Notes under the pieces: model-generated | What the model was told of the DNA's origin: nothing | The model's input: the letters and a program-made list of their open reading frames with translations, nothing else | Database searches by the model: none | Shown here: positions 1 to 6,810 of the stretch, one piece after another | Numbering within the stretch: position 1 is the first letter of the stretch | How the letters are laid out: each line of letters begins with the position of its first letter | Position numbers and translations under genes: made by a program | Assembly (NCBI RefSeq): GCF_905233635.1 | Contig: NZ_CAJODG010000070.1 | Span: 16,636 to 24,383, forward strand | Reading direction: 5' to 3' | Length of the DNA stretch: 7,748 nt | Source: Selenomonas sp. AE3005 | Lineage (GTDB): Bacteria; Bacillota; Negativicutes; Selenomonadales; Selenomonadaceae

Positions 1-46
1 TGTTATATTATATCCCTGTTATGTAGATACATTTTTACGCAGCAGA

Positions 47-3000
47 TTACGCTTTGCAAGTAATCGTAACCGTGTTGCCACTCTTAGTATATTCGTAACT
101 GTTGATACCAACGGTATCTTTCAGCTGGATGGAGCCGCCAGCGGTGAAGCTCATGCCGTTTGACAACTGAGCGCCCAGCGTATTAGCTGTATAAGCTGAC
201 TCTATGCTGGAGATATCAGCAGCAGAGAGCCCGGTGAGCTTGAGCACATCGTTTACACTAAAACCGCTGACAACATCATTACCGCTGTTGACGTTGTAGT
301 TCACAGTATCTGCCTTAGCATTATCACTTCCGGAAGTAGTAAAGATGTCATCATAGGCAGAACCTGTGAAGGCTGTGCCGCTAGCAGATCCTTTAACTTT
401 TACACCTGCATGCGCTTTGACGAATTTTGTGCCATATTCCGAAAGTGCGGCAGCCGTGGCTTTCACACCGCTGGCATCTACAGCGTCAATGCTGCTATAT
501 TGGGGAGCATTAGTAACCATATCGATCTCACCGCCCTGATACAAGCCGATGGTGTATTTAGAGTGATCATCAGGATCTTGCTCAACGGTCAGCCCCGTGA
601 TAGATTTCTTCAACGCGATGGTATCCGTGCCAATAGAGCCCACATAGACATCCTTTGCACCAGGTGTCGCAGTAATTGTAAAGGTATTGTCCTTGCCGCC
701 TTTGCCGACATAGACAGTCTGCTTAGCGCCAGCAGCAGTTACTGCCGTAATGGCATTACCAGCGGCTTTTTGGATGGTGACGGTATTAGGGCTGGTACCG
801 ATGACTACATCGCTGTCGGAAACTGCAACATCAGTAGCAGTCAGTAATGTACCTACCAACAGTTTATCCTCGCCGGACTTGTTGTAGTCCTGGATGATAT
901 CCTTACCTTCCTGATTAGAGATATCAAACGTATCATCGCCCTTGCCGCCGACGAGGGTATCTGCGCCTGAGCCGCCGGTGAGGGTGGACTTGTAGGAGCC
1001 GCCCTTCAGGGTGTAGCCAACGGTGTTATTTGTGCCATGGCCTGCACCTGCCGTCAGGGCTACCTCGTTGGCAGAGCCGGAGGCATCCACGGTGTCAATA
1101 TAATCATAATGAGAAGCATTTGCTGGATCATGAGCGTTGGCCAAATCAATCGTGATGGGATTATCAAAGAGATTGGTCTTGCTGGCCTTGTCCTTCAGGG
1201 TGCCCACCTTCAGGATGTTCTTGCCGCTGGTGTTGCCGTGGTAATAAGCCCCGTCGGCATAAGTGAAGCTGGCACCCGTGGTGAGTTTCGTGCCATCGCC
1301 GAAGTAGTGTTCAACCTCGTTGATGGTTACAGCCTTGTTGCCTACACCCTGCAGGAGGACATATTCCGTGGCTGCCGCTACATCTGCGGCATCTGCGAAG
1401 GTAGTTGCAGCAGCGTACACATCTCCGGACTTGGTGGTGCTAAGGGAGAACTTCGCATTTGTATCCAGTATAATTTTATCCTTGCCTGAAGCATAACCGG
1501 AAATGATGTCCTTGCCTCCTGCATTAGTTAAAACGTCAACCGTATCGGCAGCACCCTTCAGGTTGAAGGTATCATCACCGGTATTGCCAATCAGCTTATC
1601 CTCACCGCTGGCAGCACCGTTGATGGTGGTAGTGGTAGCAGCCGCCGCAGTGACTGTCCAGCCATTGGTAACATTGATAGTCTGATCAACCTTTTCGCCA
1701 GCGACATCGACAGCGGCAGCGTCATACTTCCTACCATTCGTGGTCACATCGCCTGCCTTGCTGATAAAGTCAGATGCGCCTGTTACACCAGCAGCATTTT
1801 CTGCAGCTACTTCAGCTGTGCGGGCAGCGGCAAGTTTCGTGCTTTCGGCATTGACATTTACGGTGAAGTCATAGGCAGTCGCTGCACCAGCTGCCGTCTT
1901 GGCATCGGCTGCGATTTTGGTATCTGCTGCGGACAGGTTTACCGTTACGGCGCCGGTGCTTGTGCCATAAGCCTTCCAGCCGGAGGTACCGGTAAGGGCA
2001 GCGGAACTGATGGTAGTATTCTTGCCCAGGGAATACATCTTCTTACTCCCGGCATCATAGATGTAGGAACCGTATTTCGTATAGGATGCGTTACTAGTCC
2101 CCTTAGTAACAGCCACTGTATCCAAATCGCTCAGTTCGCCTAAAGAGAAGGTTTTGCCCGCGTTGCCCGTAACGGTGACAACGCCTGCAGTAGTCGTAAT
2201 CGTATAGTCGCCAACCTCAATCGTTTCGCCGATGTTGTTTACCGCATCCGAAAGCAGCGTGCCACTGTAGAGTTTGTCAGCCTGAATGGTGATGGCGTTG
2301 TTATCTGCGCCAGATTTGTAGATGACACCGTTGATTTTGAATGTATCTTTTGCAGCCAGCTTGGCGGTAGTAAACTTGTCATTGGCATTAGTAGTGCCAT
2401 CAGTTGATAATGTAGCGTCTATATCGGAACCAGCAGCCAAATCCTTGATGATCAGCGTAGCGTTATCAGCTATGCCGCGACCAGCCATAGTAATTTTCTG
2501 CGTGCTGGGGGCGGTAATGGTCACCGTGCCGGCGAAGGTTGCGGGATTTGTAGTGCTGATGGCTGTAACGTTGCCATCGCCGTCAACAGTAGCTGCGGCC
2601 GTAATGGTCTCCAAAGTGACCGTACCCGCATTATCAACTGTGACATGGACATAGGCTTTGCCTGCCTTGGCATCGGCGGCGCTGATGGTGCTCTTGCCTG
2701 CTTTCACAGTTGCCTTGGCGTTGGTGCCAGTGCCGCTGATGAGGAAGTAGGCATCACTGCTGCCGTTCATAGTCCAGTCAAGGTTGCTTTCCACTGAGTG
2801 GGTGATATATTTATTCTCTAATCCGCTGGTGTCAATAGTGTTGAAAATGTTAGTAGTCGCCAGATTAGTCACCGTTACTCCTTTGTAGACGGTCTTTACA
2901 CCTGCCGCAGTGACATCGGTGATATTGACCTTGTTGGCGGCAGTGGCTTGAATGGTTCTGGTGCTGGTGCCGGTAGTGCCGGTTGTGGTGAAGGTGACAG

Positions 3001-4657
3001 TTTCACCATTATCAAGTCCGGTGATGCTTGTTACCTTGTGTTCATTAGTTGCATCACCTACGGTCACATTTGCCTTGCCCCTGATGGTGACAGTATTGCT
3101 GACAGAAGTCCCGCCATAAACCGTATAGGTGCCACTGCCAAGGTTGCTGTAGGTGCCATCCTGAGTCGTCACGCTGTCAAGGCCGGTACCCAGGTTCAGA
3201 TTGGTGAACTTGGAGCGGATATCGGCATCCGTGAAGCTGACCTTAAAACCTGCCGTTTTCGGCTTCGTGTAGTTAATGGCAGCGCCAGCGGCATCGATAG
3301 TCGGCACTGTGCCGTTGTAAGCCGGTTTAGTTACCTTGGTGAGCTTGCCCTCGGCATTTGCCTGCCACAGTTCCACCGAGCTGATGGTCGTAGTGAGCGG
3401 TGTGGAAGTGGTAGCTGCCTTGGTGCTGGAAGATACCTTCAGATAATAAGCGCCGGCATCAGCTACAAAGTTGCCCACTGCTAACTGCGCAGCCGTTGTA
3501 CGAGTCGAGTTGTTCGTCGAGTCAATGGTTGCACCAGCAGCCGTAGTAGCCGTAGCCGCATCAGCCCCTGCGTAATAGTACATCATATGTGCGCCGGTGT
3601 CGGAACTGCTGCCATAGCCGCCGATAGCCGTGACAACAGCTTCCTTGTAGGAGGCCTTGGTCACATCGGCGTTAGAGCCGGACAGGTTCGCATAGGTAGT
3701 GACAGTCTCAGCAGGATTCGTACCAATAGTAGTTTCTACAGTTTTGGAAACCATGGTGCCTGCTCCATCTGCGTCCATGACTGTATAGGTTGTCACAACC
3801 CTCGTTTCCGTTGTTCCGCTGACGGATTTTTCCGTAACTATAGCCGTTGCATTTGCGCCACTAAGGCCTGTAATGCTGGACACTTTACCGGCAGCTACCT
3901 TCACGATAATACCATCTGCATCCGTGGTCGTAACCTCAACATCATCCGTGTTGCTGCTCGTAGCGCCAGTCAGATATGCCGTTTCACCATTTTTAAGGGC
4001 AATGGTGCCAGCCTGAAGCGTCGTTGCATAGCCATAGGTAATAGGATCTGTAGTATCGTCATCGACATACGTTTCACCCACAAAGGTCATAGTTCCGGCA
4101 GCAGCCGCCATGTAAGAATTACCATTGGCAGTGACTGTTTCACCGATCTTCAAAGCAGCAGTAGCGGTATCGCCTTCCTTTAGAGTCAGGTTAGATTTGG
4201 CAGCTGCATTTTTTACAGTGACAGGCACAGGAACAGTAGTCAAATCCATGGTGACTGCCTGACTAGCCGAGGACGTAAACGTGATACCACCGGAGAACTT
4301 GCCAGCAGCGATAGCTGCCTCAATAGCAGCCATTGCTGTCGTAGCAGCAGTCGTATCTTCGTATGTTGGAGGAGTAGCTTGGTTCAGAACAGAACCATAA
4401 GCCTTCAGTGCACTGATATTCACCACACCAGCAGTCGTAACACTTACAGGCAGATAATAGCTGTAGCCGGAAGTCGGAGCCGTATAAGTCACGGGCGTTG
4501 CCTGCTCCTGCACGGATCCATTCAGCGTAACAGAGCCATCAGTGTTGATTTTGAGATTTAGTGCAAACATACTGCTGCTATCATTATCAGCACCAAATTT
4601 CAACTGTCCTTGGTAAATAACATCTGCAAACCTCTGCAAATCAAACTTGAAATCCAT
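47..4657 (-). CDS. Giant beta-strand-repeat, RTX-like extracellular/surface protein (1536 aa)
   Basis: Complete reading frame from an ATG preceded by a perfect AAAGGAGGA ribosome binding site to a TAA stop. The protein is very rich in Ala, Thr, Gly, Ser, Val and Asp, with alternating short hydrophobic strands, as in secreted beta-solenoid or adhesin-like proteins. It opens with MDFKFDLQRFAD, which is not a Sec signal peptide; I recall similar FDLQRFA starts on large repetitive proteins of Negativicutes, but could not check this. Residues 1-1000 hold degenerate modules such as SSITGLSGANAT and TSITGLDNGETV. The C-terminal third has three RTX-like calcium-binding stretches (residues about 1014-1035, 1228-1247 and 1423-1446), with GNTGDDTF and GGSGADTLVGGKGDDTF as clear examples. 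The only cysteine I find is residue 1534, third from the end. Extracellular location and adhesin or S-layer-like function are inferred; RTX repeats would fit type I secretion, but no transporter gene is in view. No terminator is visible in the 46 bases after the stop. Confidence 0.9.
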   Translation of the reverse strand: MDFKFDLQRFADVIYQGQLKFGADNDSSSMFALNLKINTDGSVTLNGSVQEQATPVTYTAPTSGYSYYLPVSVTTAGVVNISALKAYGSVLNQATPPTYEDTTAATTAMAAIEAAIAAGKFSGGITFTSSASQAVTMDLTTVPVPVTVKNAAAKSNLTLKEGDTATAALKIGETVTANGNSYMAAAAGTMTFVGETYVDDDTTDPITYGYATTLQAGTIALKNGETAYLTGATSSNTDDVEVTTTDADGIIVKVAAGKVSSITGLSGANATAIVTEKSVSGTTETRVVTTYTVMDADGAGTMVSKTVETTIGTNPAETVTTYANLSGSNADVTKASYKEAVVTAIGGYGSSSDTGAHMMYYYAGADAATATTAAGATIDSTNNSTRTTAAQLAVGNFVADAGAYYLKVSSSTKAATTSTPLTTTISSVELWQANAEGKLTKVTKPAYNGTVPTIDAAGAAINYTKPKTAGFKVSFTDADIRSKFTNLNLGTGLDSVTTQDGTYSNLGSGTYTVYGGTSVSNTVTIRGKANVTVGDATNEHKVTSITGLDNGETVTFTTTGTTGTSTRTIQATAANKVNITDVTAAGVKTVYKGVTVTNLATTNIFNTIDTSGLENKYITHSVESNLDWTMNGSSDAYFLISGTGTNAKATVKAGKSTISAADAKAGKAYVHVTVDNAGTVTLETITAAATVDGDGNVTAISTTNPATFAGTVTITAPSTQKITMAGRGIADNATLIIKDLAAGSDIDATLSTDGTTNANDKFTTAKLAAKDTFKINGVIYKSGADNNAITIQADKLYSGTLLSDAVNNIGETIEVGDYTITTTAGVVTVTGNAGKTFSLGELSDLDTVAVTKGTSNASYTKYGSYIYDAGSKKMYSLGKNTTISSAALTGTSGWKAYGTSTGAVTVNLSAADTKIAADAKTAAGAATAYDFTVNVNAESTKLAAARTAEVAAENAAGVTGASDFISKAGDVTTNGRKYDAAAVDVAGEKVDQTINVTNGWTVTAAAATTTTINGAASGEDKLIGNTGDDTFNLKGAADTVDVLTNAGGKDIISGYASGKDKIILDTNAKFSLSTTKSGDVYAAATTFADAADVAAATEYVLLQGVGNKAVTINEVEHYFGDGTKLTTGASFTYADGAYYHGNTSGKNILKVGTLKDKASKTNLFDNPITIDLANAHDPANASHYDYIDTVDASGSANEVALTAGAGHGTNNTVGYTLKGGSYKSTLTGGSGADTLVGGKGDDTFDISNQEGKDIIQDYNKSGEDKLLVGTLLTATDVAVSDSDVVIGTSPNTVTIQKAAGNAITAVTAAGAKQTVYVGKGGKDNTFTITATPGAKDVYVGSIGTDTIALKKSITGLTVEQDPDDHSKYTIGLYQGGEIDMVTNAPQYSSIDAVDASGVKATAAALSEYGTKFVKAHAGVKVKGSASGTAFTGSAYDDIFTTSGSDNAKADTVNYNVNSGNDVVSGFSVNDVLKLTGLSAADISSIESAYTANTLGAQLSNGMSFTAGGSIQLKDTVGINSYEYTKSGNTVTITCKA
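320..1618 (-). repeat. Three RTX-like calcium-binding modules inside the large protein
   Basis: Three degenerate glycine-aspartate repeats are encoded at 1553-1618 (residues 1014-1035, ending GNTGDDTF then NLKG), 917-976 (residues 1228-1247, GGSGADTLVGGKGDDTFDIS) and 320-391 (residues 1423-1446, core GSAYDDIF). Each is followed by a stretch of the type GKDIISGY, GKDIIQDY or GNDVVSGF and then a D-K/V-L strand, which is the usual continuation of hemolysin-type repeats. The middle copy is closest to the GGxGxDxUx nonapeptide; the last is the most eroded. Calcium binding is inferred from the family, not shown. Confidence 0.75.
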
Positions 4658-4665
4658 ATCAAAAA

Positions 4666-4674
4666 TCCTCCTTT
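4666..4674 (-). promoter_or_regulatory. Ribosome binding site of the large repeat protein
   Basis: Read on the minus strand this is AAAGGAGGA, essentially a full anti-Shine-Dalgarno match, 8 bases before the ATG at 4657. It fixes the start codon so that the protein begins with the FDLQRFA-type N-terminus. Confidence 0.85.
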
Positions 4675-4687
4675 GAAAATCCCCAGA

Positions 4688-4709
4688 CGCAAAATAATAT
4701 TATTTTGCG
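4688..4709. promoter_or_regulatory. Perfect 22-bp palindrome upstream of the large repeat-protein gene
   Basis: CGCAAAATAAT is followed directly by its exact reverse complement ATTATTTTGCG, giving two 11-bp arms with no spacer. The palindrome ends 13 bases before the ribosome binding site of the minus-strand gene and lies about 50 bases upstream of the putative -35 of the divergent nuclease gene. It could be an operator for a dimeric regulator or a hairpin in the 5' leader of the large mRNA. A TTGACG hexamer sits upstream (4728-4733, minus strand), but no -10 box is found at normal spacing, so the promoter of the large gene is not resolved. There is no T tract after either arm, so a simple terminator is unlikely. 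Confidence 0.7.
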
Positions 4710-4756
4710 CCAATGAGTTTGTTCCCCCGTCAAAATTGCATACGATATGGAGAATC

Positions 4757-4785
4757 TTGAATTATCAGGGTATTTCCTGTAAAAT
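4757..4785 (+). promoter_or_regulatory. Putative sigma70-type promoter of the Rpn-like nuclease gene
   Basis: TTGAAT (4757-4762) and TAAAAT (4780-4785) are separated by 17 bases, a near-consensus vegetative promoter. The predicted transcript starts only a few bases before the ribosome binding site (GGAGG, 4799-4803), so the leader is very short. Confidence 0.6.
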
Positions 4786-4808
4786 AAAGACAAATAGTGG
4801 AGGCTCAA

Positions 4809-5759
4809 ATGGATTATAACGACAAAATCAAGAAACTATACGACGCTGCCTGCCGTGATGTGCTATCCGAACAGGGCATTGCCGCCTATATTATGAAAAC
4901 CTGCGTGGAAGAATTTAAGAACACGCCGATAAAGGAAATCATCCGCTATATTCAGGGTAAACCGGAAGTTGGGGCGGTGCTCGTAAATCCTCATGGCGAA
5001 GTGACGCGCATTGAAACCCTGCAAAATGAGGATAAGAGCGAAAGCGAATCGGCGGTGACCTTTGATATCCGCTTTACGGTAATCGCACCGGGCACGGGTG
5101 AAACCATCAAGCTTATCATCAACCTTGAAGCGCAGAACGATTATAATCCGGGCTATCCGCTGCTAAAACGCGGCGTATACTATTGTAGCCGCCTGATTTC
5201 CAGCCAGTATGGCACGGTGTTTGTAAAATCCGGCTATGGCAAGATTCAAAAGGTGTACTCCATCTGGGTATGCGTGAATCCTACGCAAAAGACGGAATAC
5301 AGCATCACGAGTTACCACATGACGGAAAAGAACATCATCGGGCAGGTAAAGGCTGACCGGCACCATTATGACCTGTTGAATGTAGTCATGATTTGCTTAG
5401 GCAATAAGAAGTACACGGAACTAAACGGCCTGCTTAGGCTCCTCAATATGATGATGGTTGACAACTATCTTACCAAGCAGGAAAAGCGGCAGATACTGAC
5501 CGAAGAATTTGACGTGGAAATTACTCCCGAACTGGAGAAGGGTGTGGAAGAAATGTGCAATTTAAGCGAAGGTATTGAAAGAAAGGGAATTGAGAAAGGC
5601 CGCGCTGAAGGACGTAGGCAAGGACAGGAAGACGAAAAACTGGCCAGCGTACGGCGTATGCTGGCCGCAGGAAAATTTTCGCCAGAGGATATCAGTATTG
5701 CACTTGATATTCCGATAGCACGCATAGAATTGATTATGCAGGAACAGCCTGCACGCTAA
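4809..5759 (+). CDS. Rpn-type PD-(D/E)XK nuclease / PDDEXK_2 family protein (316 aa)
   Basis: The start chosen is the ATG at 4809, 5 bases after GGAGG. A GTG four codons upstream overlaps this ribosome binding site and is unlikely to be used. The N-terminal half carries the nuclease signature: FDIRF with Asp86, then a beta strand ending LEAQND with Glu107 and Gln109 (the E-x-Q form of PD-(D/E)XK), then a helix with YPLLKRGVYYCSRL (Lys120, Arg121, Arg128), as in Rpn recombination-promoting nucleases, which are often labelled putative transposase. Known E. coli Rpn proteins are DNA endonucleases that promote RecA-independent recombination and have been linked to phage defence. The C-terminus has a charged KG repeat helix (IERKGIEKGRAEGRRQGQ, residues about 256-273) followed by a small helical module (FSPEDISIALDIP). 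This layout is common in Firmicute members. The gene is single, divergent from the surface-protein gene and convergent with the AbiE operon. The family call is from motifs only; exact function and substrate are not known. Confidence 0.85.
   Translation: MDYNDKIKKLYDAACRDVLSEQGIAAYIMKTCVEEFKNTPIKEIIRYIQGKPEVGAVLVNPHGEVTRIETLQNEDKSESESAVTFDIRFTVIAPGTGETIKLIINLEAQNDYNPGYPLLKRGVYYCSRLISSQYGTVFVKSGYGKIQKVYSIWVCVNPTQKTEYSITSYHMTEKNIIGQVKADRHHYDLLNVVMICLGNKKYTELNGLLRLLNMMMVDNYLTKQEKRQILTEEFDVEITPELEKGVEEMCNLSEGIERKGIEKGRAEGRRQGQEDEKLASVRRMLAAGKFSPEDISIALDIPIARIELIMQEQPAR
5544..5759 (+). other. Possible internal translation start giving a 71-aa C-terminal Rpn product (RpnS-like)
   Basis: An in-frame GTG (codon 246 of the nuclease) lies 6 bases after GGAG (5534-5537), within the purine-rich run GGAGAAGGG. 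An in-frame ATG follows at 5553. Initiation here would yield only the KG-rich helix and terminal helical module, without the nuclease domain. Work on E. coli Rpn proteins reported small products made from internal starts that antagonise the full-length toxic nuclease. The presence of a comparable site here is seen in the sequence; its use is inference. Confidence 0.3.
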
Positions 5760-5772
5760 ACTTAATAAAACC

Positions 5773-5820
5773 AAACAGGCGGCTGACAAGTCAGATTTTG
5801 ACAAGTCAGCCGCCTGTTTT
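5773..5820. terminator. Bidirectional rho-independent terminator between convergent genes
   Basis: A perfect 15-bp inverted repeat, AAACAGGCGGCTGAC (5773-5787) and its reverse complement (5805-5819), encloses 17 bases. Inside, GTCA and TGAC can extend the stem after a symmetric AA/AA bulge. On the plus strand the stem ends in TTTT; on the minus strand it is followed by TTTGGTTTTATT. It starts 13 bases after the nuclease stop codon and lies about 60 bases beyond the AbiE operon stop, so it can end transcription from both sides. Confidence 0.9.
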
Positions 5821-5880
5821 GCCTGCATTTGGCTATAAACAACACAATTCACCGCAATATTTACTTGTGACATCGCATAA

Positions 5881-6810
5881 TTATTCATCAATTTCTGCAA
5901 AGATACGCCCCAGTTGTGCAAAAGCCTCTGCAGCCTGGGCGAAATCTTGTTTTTCGTCCGTATACAGCAGGTTTTCATGGAGCTTTTCGTAACTGCTTTT
6001 AGCTGTTTGAAAAGCGGCGGCCCAGCTGTCGAAATCGTATTTTCCTAAGGGATTGTATTCTTTGCTGATATTTCGTTTTTGCAGGTAGAAACCATCCGTT
6101 TCCTTAGTCAGCTTCAGCAAGCGTTTTAGTTCGGTTTTATCATTGATAAATGCCTGAATGTCCGGTCTGGGCAGGAGTGACACTACATCGTAAATATGAC
6201 GTGCCTTGTTGGAGATGTTGCCACATATTGCATGACGTTTTACCGCCATGACCTTATCAATAAATGTTCGGTTTATTGACAGTACGTTGATACACACGCC
6301 CTGCAGGTCATATTCGTCAATAACGTCAGGCAGGTTCTCCCGTTCCAAAAACTCCTGAATATATGTCTTTATAATTTTGGGGGCATAAGGATCCGGTTGC
6401 ACGGAGGAGCCTATTTCCAATTTTACTGTGCTCTCCCCGTCAAGGATAATGGTCAGGCTTTTATTGCGGTCATTGCGTTCTTCCTGATTCTTTTGACAGG
6501 CAAAACCTGCTGACATGATTTTTTCAATCTGTTTTAGCCGTCTGCTGCACTGTTTGTCAGAAATGTCTGCTGGAGCCATATAGGTCAGGTCAATGTCCTC
6601 AGAGAAACGTTTAATTGATTCCGGATAGCATTTACTAAGGGACGTTCCACCCTTAAATACGCATTCTTTTGCCCAAGGGCTGTCTGCCAGACGTGCCAGC
6701 AGCAAAACGATGTAATAATCACGTTTTATCGCTTCAAATGGCAAGCCTAAACTATCCCCGGCTGCACGTTGCAGTTGGGAAAATGTTTCGTTATCTGTGT
6801 GCAGTTTCAT
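5881..6810 (-). CDS. AbiEii/AbiGii-family nucleotidyltransferase toxin (309 aa)
   Basis: Second gene of a two-gene type IV toxin-antitoxin operon. The ATG at 6810 is preceded by GGAGG with a 6-base gap and lies inside the end of the upstream gene (20-bp overlap), which suggests translational coupling. Visible family motifs, in order: FKGGTSLSKCY (residues 52-62) with RFSEDIDL (68-75), the GG/T...DxD nucleotidyltransferase core with likely metal-binding Asp72 and Asp74; VKLEIGSS (129-136), with Glu132 as the likely third acidic residue; RTFIDKVMAVKRH (181-193); and KARHIYDVVSL (202-212), matching the conserved K-R-x-x-Y-D helix. The length is normal for the family and all core residues seem intact. 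Characterised AbiEii/MenT relatives transfer nucleotides, in some cases to tRNA, and stop growth; this causes abortive infection when the antitoxin fails. The substrate of this protein cannot be read from the sequence. Confidence 0.9.
   Translation of the reverse strand: MKLHTDNETFSQLQRAAGDSLGLPFEAIKRDYYIVLLLARLADSPWAKECVFKGGTSLSKCYPESIKRFSEDIDLTYMAPADISDKQCSRRLKQIEKIMSAGFACQKNQEERNDRNKSLTIILDGESTVKLEIGSSVQPDPYAPKIIKTYIQEFLERENLPDVIDEYDLQGVCINVLSINRTFIDKVMAVKRHAICGNISNKARHIYDVVSLLPRPDIQAFINDKTELKRLLKLTKETDGFYLQKRNISKEYNPLGKYDFDSWAAAFQTAKSSYEKLHENLLYTDEKQDFAQAAEAFAQLGRIFAEIDE

Noticed and set aside
410..4183. Several long plus-strand reading frames (for example 3587-4183, 2948-3484, 1037-1489) opposite the large gene
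   Set aside because: They lie wholly antisense to a clear 4.6-kb gene, their products look compositionally random, and no good ribosome binding site precedes them. The Ala/Thr/Gly/Val-rich codons of the sense gene simply yield few stops on the other strand.
4688..4709. Palindrome as a rho-independent terminator
   Set aside because: The stem is mostly A+T with only three G-C pairs at its base, neither side has a T tract, and it lies upstream of both genes rather than after one.
4797..4808. GTG start four codons upstream for the nuclease
   Set aside because: This GTG overlaps the GGAGG that serves the ATG at 4809 and has no ribosome binding site of its own.
4610..4819. Plus-strand 69-codon frame across the divergent intergenic region
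   Set aside because: It begins inside the large gene and runs through its ribosome binding site, the palindrome and the nuclease promoter into the nuclease start; the product has no recognisable feature.
4809..5759. Calling the nuclease gene a transposase
   Set aside because: Family members are often labelled putative transposase, but the visible motifs are of a PD-(D/E)XK nuclease and there are no terminal inverted repeats around the gene.
5562..5978. Minus-strand 138-codon frame
   Set aside because: It overlaps the ends of both the AbiEii gene and the nuclease gene and reads through the bidirectional terminator.
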